Of a stretch of DNA of 64,000 bases, positions 1 through 18,448 are shown in pieces. The position numbers and the translations under genes were made by a program. Source of the DNA: Rotaria macrura (taxonomy: Eukaryota; Rotifera; Eurotatoria; Philodinida; Philodinidae); contig OENT01000038.1 in NCBI GenBank assembly GCA_900239685.1, positions 62,001-126,000 of the forward strand, given 5' to 3'. The notes beneath the pieces were generated by a model. That model saw only the letters and a list, made by a program, of their open reading frames with translations. It searched no databases and was not told where the DNA came from. Each line of letters begins with the position of its first letter. The first letter of the stretch is position 1.

Positions 1-795
<795 letters not shown>

Positions 796-3015
796 TGTAT
801 AATAAGAGCAAAGACAACTGATAATGTCGACAAAAACAAATAAGTAATATATGATTGTTCTTGGTCACTGATTCAAATGTGCATGACAAATGAAAATGTC
901 GACTAGCATTCTCACTCCATTTTCGTAAGATTGGATTTTTCCAACACGTGAGTTTCATACATATTGCGTAAGAAGGATGAATAATTTTCATTAATAGTAA
1001 AGTACACAAAGCAAGATGTTGAAGACGTTCCTTTTTCTTCGGAATTTTTAACCGTGAAAACTCTTGAGTCATAAAAGAAAAAGAACACAGCATGTCTGGG
1101 TGTTATAGCACGCCATCTTCATATTTTCGAAGATAGAACCTGTCTTGTTTTTACTACTTTTGGATTCAATCAACAAATTTATCAGAACCTTTGTTTGTGG
1201 TAGGAGCATGAAACTTTTAATCGAGCCAATTTTCTTTGATGTAGAGGTCGTTAAAATGACTAGGAAAACAGTCACTTGTTTTATTTTTAATCTGAACTAA
1301 AGCTGACAAGCATACGTAATGTGTCTTCTTATTTGCGAACATAAAGTTGTGATTTTAGTTTGGTTTAATTTAAATAAACTTTTTCAAATAAAATTGATTT
1401 AAAAAGAATGAAACGTTGAATTTTTCGTCTTTTAAATTTAACTGAATTTAAGAAATTCAATGGCTTTGACGTGAATAAGTTTAAAATAACTGTCGTGAAT
1501 TTTAAATTTCGCTTGGTGAAATTCAAAAAATGAATTGTTTAATTTTACTTTTCAATGAACTTTGATCTATAGAGTTTGCCAAATACGATAACTCATTGTG
1601 TCTTTGAAATGAACTGAACTTTGTAGAGTTCATTAAACTACATAGCTCAATATTTCTCTTCTATATAGTGCAGTCTGGAGAGTTCGATGAGTGATAAGTT
1701 TTATGGTTTCTGGACACTCAACTGCAATTGACAGGGTTCTATAGATCTAGTTTTTCATTATATTTTTATCTGCACTAAATGTAACTTATGAAGTTCAATA
1801 CACATCATTGTCATGCAGATATAGCAGATGATTCTTTTTCCTATTTTATACACTTTTTCTTCCAATTTGTTCAATGATTTCTATTTTTCTTTCGTTGATC
1901 CTTGGTCGAATATTTTCAGTATTATTTTATTCATGAATACAATCTGAGTGCTTCTTAACGAATATTTTGCTCTAACTATATAATTTTCCCTTGCAAAAGC
2001 AACTTGCCATAAGATGAATATGAATAGATCATTACTTATTCTACTTAAATAATTTTCTGCATCAGTTTATTGATATATGCGTCAGGATTTTCTTAATTAC
2101 ATTTCTATGAATAAAATCTATCTCTATCTAATGAAAGTTTTGCTCAGTTAGAAACTGATGTTTGCTATAAAGTACAATAATCTTTTTAATTTGAAGTTTC
2201 TTTCAAATAAAAATAAGTTGTGTCCTTTACAAACCTCAGTAGCTTTGTTCATTCTAAATTTTCCCAAATTCAAAACATTTGCGTCCTCTATACAAGTTGC
2301 AGTGGTTCCGTGCAATTTATAGCTTGCCGTATTCTAAAACCTTACGTCCTCTATAAATTGCAAGAACTTATCTTGAAATGATTATTCATTTCATAAAAAT
2401 ATTTTTCAAATCTCATTGTTTTCAATTATTTCGATCGTCAGGTTTTTTCGAGTAAACATTTCAATAACTTATAATCCTTTACATAGACTTGAAGGCTGCC
2501 TCTCTTTACGACACATCGAAAATTTTAAAAATTCTCATTATATTTTAAATTGAAGTTTATTCTTGTTCGCCAAATGAGAAGCAGTAGTAGTAAATAATGA
2601 TGATCAGTTTGTGCTTGAAAAAGACATGTTTTTTTCCCATTTCCAAAAGGTGAAGAGCAGCCGCTCGTTCTCAAGTACTTGGCTAGTGTCTAAAATGGAT
2701 ACTCTGAAAATTTGTAGACGTGATTGATGTGCACTAAGACTACAGGAATACCCTATTGTGAAATGGTTTAAATTTATAATTTTTTATATTTTGAAACTGA
2801 AATTTTGGAGAAAAAAAAGATGAACTTAATGTTTCCGATGAATAGTAGTTTTCAAGATTAAGAAGAATAAGTCTTTCGACCGACAAAGAGATGAATTGTC
2901 GAAATTTTTGGATGTTCAAGTACTTAACTAAATTCACATATCACAAATAAGAAACAATTTCAGTTACTTAATTAAATATTTAAAGTCAGGCATATATTTC
3001 TACAGATAATTATAT
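796..3015. other. Intergenic, AT-rich, no gene seen
   Basis: This lies upstream of the BiP-like gene, so it probably holds its promoter, but I could not place a TATA box or heat-shock element with confidence. The sequence is AT-rich with weak internal repetition: short variants of a CTATAGAGTT-like phrase between about 1560 and 1760, and GCGTCCTCTATA twice between 2280 and 2360. The open frames at 719-1093 and 1069-1275 show no family resemblance and no coding-like composition. Confidence 0.5.
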
Positions 3016-3023
3016 GTTCAGAT
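3016..3023. repeat. Left 8-bp target-site duplication (GTTCAGAT)
   Basis: GTTCAGAT lies directly before the element's left end and is repeated exactly at 4461-4468 directly after its right end. Eight-base duplications are typical of hAT-superfamily insertions. Confidence 0.9.
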
Positions 3024-3029
3024 CAGAGA

Positions 3030-3116
3030 TCCGCGAGTCAATCAAAAGAGCGACTCGTCACCGCCTCGTCATGCTGGCGAGTTGCTCATTGCTGCCTCGC
3101 CTCGCCTCGCCTAGAG
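3030..3116. repeat. Left GC-rich subterminal repeat block of the hAT element
   Basis: Clustered CGAGTC, CGACTC and GCGAG units end in a run of CCTCG pentamers. The block stands out sharply from the AT-rich surroundings and is mirrored in inverted, shuffled form at the right end. It probably serves as transposase-binding sites; this role is inferred. Confidence 0.7.
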
Positions 3117-4334
3117 TTTATAATAAAATAGTTATTTTTAGGTAGTTTTTCAACCACAGTTGACGATCACTATCTTTTTATTGTATACAATCAAATAAAA
3201 AACAATTTATACATTTAAATAAGTTAAAAGAACAAACATATTAATGATAATCAAATAAATAAAGATCGTTCATTTTTTTACTGAGCGTATAAACAATTCT
3301 ATGAGAACTGCGTCAGTGCAATAGTTGGACTAGATTGAATAATTAAATATACGTGTATCCAGAGTGTGCTAAAGGTCATCTAGCAAAAAGAAAACTGCAT
3401 AGGTGCACACGATTATGATCAAATAAAGTCATTTTTTTTCTAATGGTAGAAATACTTCAAAGTTTTTATTTATCAGTAAAAATTTTAATAAAATCAATTA
3501 GACTTATTATCACTAATTTAAAAGATAAAAATTCACATTTCTATGCGAAAGATAAACTATAAATCTGGGATTTCTATAATCGGATGCAAATTCCCCTGTT
3601 CTTAGATTTTCAAAATTATGTAATACTTTATTTGAATCCTTGAGTTTTCTCTATTTTATCTAACTTCGCAAAATCCTCTAAAATCTGTTTGCACTGAAAA
3701 GATCTGAAAACACCAGTGACTTTAGTTGNTCATATTTTTAGAGGTCTTATTTACTGATTATTTTGTTTAACAGATGTTCCATGTTCATTGAGAAAAGATG
3801 TTCCCCGAGTCAAAATACTGGAGAACGGCAAATAGTGCTAATCAAAGCATACGATATTTTCAAGTACTTTGACTCAGATACCGTTAGTTCTTGATAAAAG
3901 TAGAACAATTTTGTAACCAAAATGATCAGTATATAACAATCTCTTAAAATTAGAATTTGTGAATAAACTTTGGGATACATTTCTATTTTTTGTGGTTGAC
4001 GACTGATAAAAGTATGTTGGAAAAAGTCAAACTCCATGTTCAAGTAGATGATGCTAGTTTTCAATGTATGTTAATAAGCTGCTACCACTTGAATAGAAAC
4101 TTGGAAGTATCCTCTACCATCACACAAAACATCAGATCATTTGTTCATTTGTTCATCACTCTGTAGAGATATAGTTTTCTTTTTAAGCTGATTGTTATGA
4201 CACCCTGCACACTAATTTATTGTGCCGACTTGATAAACTTCACTACAAATGGAAACGCTTAGAAAGAGCTGCATAAAATCGAAAGATATCCTAAAAGATT
4301 TACCATTTATTCATCAAAATTAACATTCTAAGTA

Positions 4335-4450
4335 TAGGCGAGTCGACTCGGCGAGTTACAAAGTCAACTCGTGCTCGCCGCGGTGTAGAGAATGCCGACT
4401 CGCCTCGCCTCGTGGCGGTGCGAGGCGAGGCGAGTAAACTCGGCGATTTT
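4335..4450. repeat. Right GC-rich subterminal repeat block of the hAT element
   Basis: Repeated GGCGAG, CGACTC and GAGGC units occur in both orientations, so the block can form a local hairpin around CCTCGCCTCG and CGAGGCGAGG. It is the counterpart of the left subterminal block. Confidence 0.7.
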
Positions 4451-4460
4451 CGGATCTCTG

Positions 4461-4468
4461 GTTCAGAT
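4461..4468. repeat. Right 8-bp target-site duplication (GTTCAGAT)
   Basis: Exact copy of the left duplication at 3016-3023, directly after the terminal CGGATCTCTG. Confidence 0.9.
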
Positions 4469-4670
4469 ACATCATACTCTATTTTTGTCCATGATATTGA
4501 TCTTCGTTAGCCATAGAGAAACATCCTTGTTTACAGTAGTAGAATCAGATTTGTGGATGAGTTTCTTCGGTTGACATTCTTAAAAAAGACGAAAAGATAA
4601 TCGAAGTGAAGGAATTTTATTTGAAGAAACATTTTCAAAGCATTTTTTCATTTTTGTCTTATCATCTTAT

Positions 4671-6413
4671 TCAGTCAAACCAAATTAATGGTAAATCTCT
4701 GCAGGTGCTCATGTATTTAAATGATCCAGTTGCAGCGCCGACAGTTCTTAAACTATGCTGTCCTAGTGTCAGACCCGTAGCTAGATAGCTTGCACTAACT
4801 TTTCTGGAACTAACACAATGCGGATATTCTAATTGTTGGATGCCTGTAGATCCAACTAGTTTCCCATCGAGTTCAATTCTGAGTAGAGCGATTCCTCCGA
4901 GATATTTTCCATCACCTTGTATTCATGTCTTGGCAGTAATCATGAGAAGACCAGAATGCTTTTGTGACAAGGGGGAAACGGTGGATTTTTTGGATTGCCA
5001 ATCCCAAAAAAATCCGAAAGCAATCCCAAAATTCACCAGCAATTTGCTCTTCTAAATGAATGAATTTCGAGCTGAAATTTTTATCATATGTAGTCCTTGT
5101 GGTTCTTAAAATATTCTGAAAGTTTCAATGTAAACGGATGTTTCCTTCTTAAGATACTCAACTCTCAAGAAAGAAGTATTTTCTGACAGTGCTGTGAAAT
5201 ATGAGTATTTCTTGCAACCGCACTATCTTCAGGAGAAAACATCTATTTACGCTGAAACTTTCAGAATATTCTAAGAACCACAAGACCTACATATGATAAA
5301 AATTTCAGCTCGAAATTCCTTCATTTTCAAGAGGATATTGCCGGTGGATTTTGGGATTTTCAAAATCCGAAAATTCAAAAGAAATCAAAAAAATCCAAAG
5401 AATATCAAAAGATCCCGATAAAATCCGAAATCCGCCGTTTTCCCCTTGTTTTGTGGAATATCGACTGTTGACTTGGCGAGAACAATACCAGATCCATCAG
5501 CCGGTGGACATCCTGGCCATGAAATACTCGAACCTACACATATCCAATCCCATCAATGGTGTCTCTTTGATGATGTTGAAGCAGCTCCAAAAACTTGCAT
5601 TCCACCTTGCATGACTATCAGCGATGTTGTAGCTCAGACACGATACTGAACAGGATCTGGAGCAAAATCCCAAGGTAGTGCGGATGCATCCAAAGATACA
5701 GTTTGCACACCTGAAACGAAGACAAGTATATAAATAGGAGCGACAAGTTCTGCTCCGCGAAAAACATCATTAACGGCCCATATCGATACATCATTACCAA
5801 GATGCTGCTCATCAAAATAAAGTCCCATCATCGCGTCACCCTCTAAACCACCTTGGTAAACATAACCTTGTGCTAACGCTACTACTGCCTCTGAAGTATT
5901 GAGTTCGTCAATAGTAAGGATCAGTGTATGTCCTACTGGAACACCAGTAGTGGTCAGTGTACAAAACGAAAGCATAGAGCTATCACTTTGCAATGACTTT
6001 TTTTGCATGAACATGGCAGGATTCACAAATACAATCAAATTACTCCCAGCTCCAACACGATAGGTACCGTCAATATTTTCAGCTGTTAAAATAAAATTAT
6101 TCATGCCATCAATTAGAATTTTTTCGAAACCGATGGTATTATACGAATGTTGCACGGGAGTTAAACTTCGACTTCATTCAATTGGACAATGACTCGAAAT
6201 ACGAACACCATTCACTTCTATGATCATATTTCCCATGGACTTGAAGGCAGGAAAATAGCGACCATCACTTTGAACAAAAACTTTAACATTAACTTTGAGA
6301 ATAAGTGCAATTTTGAGTAGAATATCACCGGGATTACAATGATCGGCAGCCAGTTCAACATATGCTCCTTGCTTCATGGATTGTATCCTTGATGTCAAAA
6401 CCCAAAATAACAT
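4671..6413 (-). pseudogene. Disrupted unrecognised gene: four in-frame TGA stops plus a foldback insertion
   Basis: A single minus-strand frame runs from 6413 to a terminal TGA at 4673-4671 with protein-like composition throughout (for example GAYVELAADHCNPGDILLKI and LATGLTLGQHSLR). I do not recognise the family. The frame is broken by four internal stops, every one TGA: 6176-6174, 5636-5634, 5555-5553 and 4925-4923. A 483-bp foldback element with 6-bp duplication sits at 4967-5449. The inserted length including one duplication is 489 bases, so the frame phase is the same on both sides, and removing it rejoins the reading frame smoothly. Without the insert the frame spans 418 codons. No intron is needed. 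It has no clear start: an in-frame TAA lies a little upstream of the Met at 6413, so the 5' end is probably missing or in another exon. Most likely this is a decayed gene. A message in which TGA is read through is the alternative. Confidence 0.7.
4967..5449. mobile_element. 483-bp foldback (MITE-like) element
   Basis: The two halves are near-complementary over about 200 bases (roughly 4967-5180 against 5225-5449) around a short unpaired centre, so the element folds into one long hairpin. The ends read ACAAGG and CCTTGT, and the hexamer TTTGTG flanks both sides (4961-4966 and 5450-5455) as a target duplication. It carries no transposase frame. The outer part contains several imperfect copies of AAATCC/GGATTT units. 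It interrupts the coding frame of the surrounding pseudogene. Superfamily unassigned. Confidence 0.85.
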
Positions 6414-7338
6414 AGACTTTATCCATATAATTTTGCAAGCTTGGAAAGATTATGGTCTGAAAGAACGTTCACCAGCTATAGAATTATTCAGGATTCGTTC
6501 ATGAAAATGTAATCAAATGAAAAGAACTAAAAATAGTACAAAATGTTTCTTGCCTTAATTTTATGGCATATTGTTGATTTTCTTCTATTGTTCTTCTAAT
6601 GCACGTTAATTCTTTAGTTTTAAATACTGAATACAATTATTGAAAAAAGATTAGAATAAAATTAACTCCGCATGATGTATGTCGAAATCAAAGCTTGATT
6701 AAAGCTTCGACAGCTTCACTACATAGCAGTATAATGTTACATATAAGTCATTTTCTGTCCAGTAATTAGTTCTAAATCTAATTTCATTCTAACGGGTCAA
6801 ATTTTATGATTTCGATCAATGTGTTGACGTTTAGTATTATTGTCAGTCGATTATTGCTGTGATCATCGTCCAAGGTAACACTTACTACGAATCAGCAAAT
6901 GTTTTGGATAGCACAAGATATTTATAGGAACGATTGCAATCCTCAATGTTGTTCAATACTATCGTATTATTACCTGTTCACATGCACTTTGGCTTTTGAT
7001 AGCGAGCATCTTATTCGTATTTTTCCAGGCAACACTGCCATCATTATCAGTTTGTAAATTACATATTACATCCTAAGAGAACCAACACTACAATAATGAC
7101 ATACTGTGGAGAGAAAAAACGAAAATTTCTGAATTTTACAACACTTTCTTGAATGTTCGACTTTCGTCTTTTAAACTTATTTAAGTAGATCACAGTTGCT
7201 TTAGTACTAAAAAATTTGGTTAAAATTCATCACTAGAATAACAGAATATTTCATCTTCGTTTTTCTTTATCTTCGTTATTGGTAACTTTTGAGTTTAGCA
7301 ATGATTGATGAAATTATCAAAATACTTGACACTCTTCT
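6414..7338. other. Non-coding gap
   Basis: AT-rich sequence between the disrupted gene and the ORF at 7339. I see no splice-supported coding, RNA gene or clear repeat. It could contain lost 5' exons of the disrupted gene, since that reading frame lacks a convincing N-terminus. Confidence 0.4.
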
Positions 7339-7836
7339 CTATATGCATAGAAGATAGCTATAGGTTTGTCGCTTTAAAAACATGTTGGCTCCATTTCCTA
7401 TATGTGACGCAAAGTGAATGACAATCATTTCACCACACAGACCTGAATCTACATCCAAAACATCGCTGATATTCGCACATGCTTGAAGTTGGTAATCGCT
7501 AGCAATGCGATTCGTGCTATGAAGACGTGATTTTGCTAAATGCTTCGTTTTGAGCTTCTTCATAAAATGAACTATACATTGAATTCTATAGAGACCAGAT
7601 TTAAATCTATTGATGATATGTTCTCGAAAGAAATGAGAATCACAGTAGATGGTACAGCATAAATATTTTGCTTTATTTTTGAGTATCGTGACAAAAGCGT
7701 ATTTCTTTAAAAAGTTCTTTTTAGAATTTAGTGCTTGAGATATTCTGTGCATAGTGAAATCATAAATTTTTGTAAATAGACAGTTTGCTAAAAGATAAAT
7801 GAAATAATGATCGAAAAATCGAACATAAAACAACAC
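7339..7836 (-). CDS. Unrecognised ORF, possibly a gene fragment
   Basis: An open frame of 165 codons that I cannot assign. The first half is rich in Phe, Ile, Lys and Tyr and looks like chance AT-rich reading. The last third (around LQACANISDVLDVDSG and GEMIVIHFASHIG) has more protein-like composition. It lies upstream on the same strand of the disrupted gene at 4671-6413 but in a different frame, so it could be a leftover upstream exon of that gene. It has no neighbouring exons I can link by splice sites. Confidence 0.2.
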   Translation of the reverse strand: MLFYVRFFDHYFIYLLANCLFTKIYDFTMHRISQALNSKKNFLKKYAFVTILKNKAKYLCCTIYCDSHFFREHIINRFKSGLYRIQCIVHFMKKLKTKHLAKSRLHSTNRIASDYQLQACANISDVLDVDSGLCGEMIVIHFASHIGNGANMFLKRQTYSYLLCI

Positions 7837-7969
7837 AAGACTACATACAAGACAAAACTGAAATGATAGTTAATTGGAAGGATAAAATAAAAATATTTCT
7901 AGTATTTAATTCTACAAATATTATACAGACGAATATATATGTGTGTGTGTTAAATAATATGCATGAAAC

Positions 7970-10205
7970 TTAAGTTTTGTTCGATGCAGTCGTATTCTGT
8001 GTAGTGGTGCCAGGTAAATGATCCGTTAGAATTTCACTTGGAATATATTTTGCAACCAGACGTTGAATTAATAGTTGTTTTTCATGATCATTTAAAAAGG
8101 CTGAGCGTGCTGCATTGAATACACATCGAGTCAATTGTGCTGGTGATAATTTTAAATCAGCTGACGCATGTTGATACTCATGTTCAATTGTTATTTGTGA
8201 TACAGATGGATCATCACATGACAAAGAAAAATTTAAACAATCACGAGCAAAATGATGTATCGGATGCCAGATTTCTTTTTTAGATTTTATGTGAGCATGT
8301 AGTCTTGTTTTTGTTTCTTGACCATCCAAAATAAGATGTTTTTCACGTTTTTCACTATCCTTTGGAATGTATTTAGCAACAGCATTCGTCTGTATGGATG
8401 ATGTTAAACAACACTCAAGATGAATGTCTTTACTACGAATTAAATCATAGATTGATAGATCATCGACGATGGCATAACCATGACCGATACGTTCAGCATG
8501 ACAAAGTTCAATTGCATTACGAACAGATTCAGCTGAGCCTGTCTCACCAGCATGTACTGTGCGATGTATGCCGAGTTCAACTGCACGATTAAATGCTGGA
8601 ATATGTGGTTCAATAGGATAGTTATGCTCATCACCAGCAATATCAATACCAACAACGCCTGCTGATGCATATTTATCAGCTAAATTAACAATTTCCATTG
8701 ACCTGACAAAAAGAAAAAGCATCTTGTAATAAACTATCTAAGATCATGCTGTAGCTAACAAGTGACTTGATTTTTGTGAAGAACCTTGGAATCAGTTATA
8801 TTTCTTACTAGTTTATGCCATCAGCTTACATTCGTTTCCATCGCCATTTCATGCGTATACTAGATATATTCCAACTCGTTTTTCTCAAGGAGGAAAATAT
8901 GTTCCGAACTTTTGAAAACTAAGAATCAGAAATATGAACAATTTTAATTCTAGCATTATCAATTGACAAATATTGTTGTATTCCAAGAGCCATAGTTCAA
9001 AAAGAAAAACACACAGAGCAATACTCTCGAGAGTTGTTTTGCTGAGCTGAGGATTGACATAAAACAATTTTTTAGAACACAACAGAAATCTTATAGCATG
9101 AATCATATGTGAGCTTCGCCAAGCCTATTGTATGAATAGAGCATCGCACAGAATGACTTCGTTAAATACAACATGTTCGAGATAAAATAAATGAAGCATA
9201 CAAAATATTTTTTGTGGACTTCACTTACAGCTTATGCCGTTCTATTCAAAAACTACATAGATATACGTTTATGTTAGACTAACAACACGAGAATAAATTC
9301 TTTAGTTTACATTCGATTCTATTGTTTTTTTTTCTTTAAAGATAAGTTCAATATTTTCATTTGTGAAACAAAAACCTTTAATAATTTCTTATTTCATTGA
9401 TAATTAAACGTACCACTCAGGTTTCTGTCGTATGCAACATAGGATTGTTCGAACGTCGACTTGAAATTCTCGCATCCCAAGCCGGAGGCCGCAATTGATT
9501 GCTTCGATTACCTTGAAATGTTACGCTCGATACCCAAGTTCTTCTATGTTAACATTGATATTCCTACCTCTTCTGGTTTAAGCTTGTCGGCTGCTAAATA
9601 ATGTGGACTATAACGAGCTTCAGTATAAAATACACCTTGAATAGCTTGATCCTCAACGAATTCATATGCCACACGTTGAAGTGCTTCAACATCACCGGCA
9701 ACAATTGGTGTAAAAAAAGGAAATTTTTCAAGAAATTCAGCCAGAGAATGGCAAACCGATTGTATACAAATATATCTTAAATCAAAATAAAGAACATATC
9801 AAAAACAAAACGATGTATACAATTTATTTCAAGATTTCAATTACGGAAGAAAATTTTCCAATGTTGATTCCATACCATTAGGTAGTTGTAAGCCTAAAAT
9901 GTATCTATTGATTTACTTTGGTTTGCGTTATGTTTTACTACACCTTTCTTTTGAGCTAAATCAAATAGTGTCGAATGTCGAAAAGAACCATCAAGGTGAA
10001 TATGAAGCTAAATGATACACGAAACAGCAGAATTCATCTAGTCGTGTAATGATATAAATCTTACTTCTACTAATGCTGCAGAACTAGGAGTAAGGGATTG
10101 TCGACGATAAGACGACAAATGAGGTGTAGAAGGTTTTCTTGCAGTATTAATTAGTGTGCCAGGTAGTATTTTATCATCTTCTGTATCTGCATTTTGCGTA
10201 TCCAT
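7970..10205 (-). CDS. ADA: Adenosine deaminase
   Basis: Zinc enzyme of purine salvage that hydrolyses adenosine or deoxyadenosine to inosine or deoxyinosine. Six exons (10205-10065, 10007-9944, 9893-9845, 9775-9568, 9511-9414, 8702-7970) join with consistent phases to 430 residues. Motifs appear in family order: LHIHLDGS (zinc-binding His pair) near residue 50, EFVED and EARYSPH, HTVHAGETGSAE-like segment reading RTVHAGETGSAE (zinc His and catalytic Glu), ERIGHGY, and CDDPSV with the metal/catalytic Asp pair. The usual NTDDP is here SCDDP. Two additions to the family core (human ADA is 363 residues) explain the extra length: an N-terminal extension of about 45 residues and an insert of roughly 25 residues between ECCLTSS and the DDP motif. 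There is no signal peptide, so it is probably cytosolic. It diverges from the USP7-like gene across 543 bp. Confidence 0.93.
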
Positions 10206-10748
10206 TTTCAACGCAAAATCGTGTGCAATCTAGTGTGATTTGTTTAGCAATAGATTTTTACTTAGCGAACGTAAACAAATATAGTTAAACAGGAGAACCC
10301 TGAGATTTGACATTTGTTTTTGCATGGTTATAAGATGACGCTAATTATCGATTTTATTTCACTTCATATTTTTCTTTAATATTATATTGAGAAATAGATA
10401 AACAATTGAGCACGTTTGACAATCAAAGATTACATTTATAGAATGTCTCCATTCATATAGATGGAGTAAGTTGTCTATAATTTCTTCTGAAATTTATATA
10501 GTTTCAAAAATTTTAAATAATAAATAAACAGTGAATTGCATATATTCTATAGGATTGAATTAAAAAACGATCTGTTCGTCGTTATTTGAAGATGACTTCA
10601 TGACTCATACGAACGCAAAATCATTGATATAATAGTTTCTATTGACACATAGACAGAATGAAAACTTCTTCCGTTTTCTCCGAGTCTAGTTTTGATTATA
10701 AGTATCGTTTTAGAAAATGAGTCATTTTCTAACAAAATTAAAACAGAA
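10206..10748. promoter_or_regulatory. Shared upstream region of ADA and USP7
   Basis: The start codons of the two divergent genes lie 543 bp apart, so this interval should contain both promoters and 5' leaders. It is AT-rich with no gene. I could not place a particular TATA box or initiator. The promoter role is inferred from geometry only. Confidence 0.45.
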
Positions 10749-18064
<7,316 letters not shown>

Positions 18065-18448
18065 TCATTTGTACTCTCATTTGACTATTAGAAATCTTTC
18101 GCTTACTTTTATTTTGTATCGATTCATAGTATTTATTTTAAAAAAATTAAAAGCAAATGTAGTACGAAAATATACAAGAGAACATGATTATCTACGAAGA
18201 CGATCGCTATACAAATATTCTTATTTTTATACTCTCTGCTTCCATTCTTTTGATGTTTTTCAACCATTTGATCTAAATCGTGACGCTTTTTAATTTTTTG
18301 TTTTTGTAATATTTTTTTCCGAAATGTTTATATGTGAACCGATTATATTTTCGTTGTTTGTATAAATACAATGAGAAAACAGTAGTCCTGACAACAGAAC
18401 GTAAGACAAAAAAAAACATACTGTTACATGAAAGACAAGTTTTGATCC
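18065..18448. other. Convergent 3' region between USP7 and the membrane protein gene
   Basis: This 384-bp stretch lies between two stop codons facing each other and should carry both 3' UTRs. AT-rich; no gene seen. Confidence 0.4.

Larger units (their letters stand above)
3024..4460. mobile_element. Non-autonomous hAT-type DNA transposon, 1437 bp
   Basis: The element is bounded by perfect 10-bp terminal inverted repeats, CAGAGATCCG at the left and CGGATCTCTG at the right, and flanked by an exact 8-bp duplication. TIRs starting CAG and 8-bp duplications are hallmarks of the hAT superfamily. Just inside each end is a strikingly GC-rich block built from CGAGTC and CCTCG units, as expected of subterminal transposase-binding repeats. 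The middle is AT-rich and no open frame resembles a hAT transposase (the longest, 3810-4064 minus, is 84 codons), so it would need transposase supplied in trans. Exact duplication and TIRs suggest a fairly young insertion. One base is undetermined (n at 3729). Confidence 0.87.

Noticed and set aside
3030..3116. Repeated CCTCG/CGAGTC units considered as a CRISPR-like or telomeric array
   Set aside because: Units are short and irregular with no spacers, lie just inside transposon TIRs, and the genome is eukaryotic.
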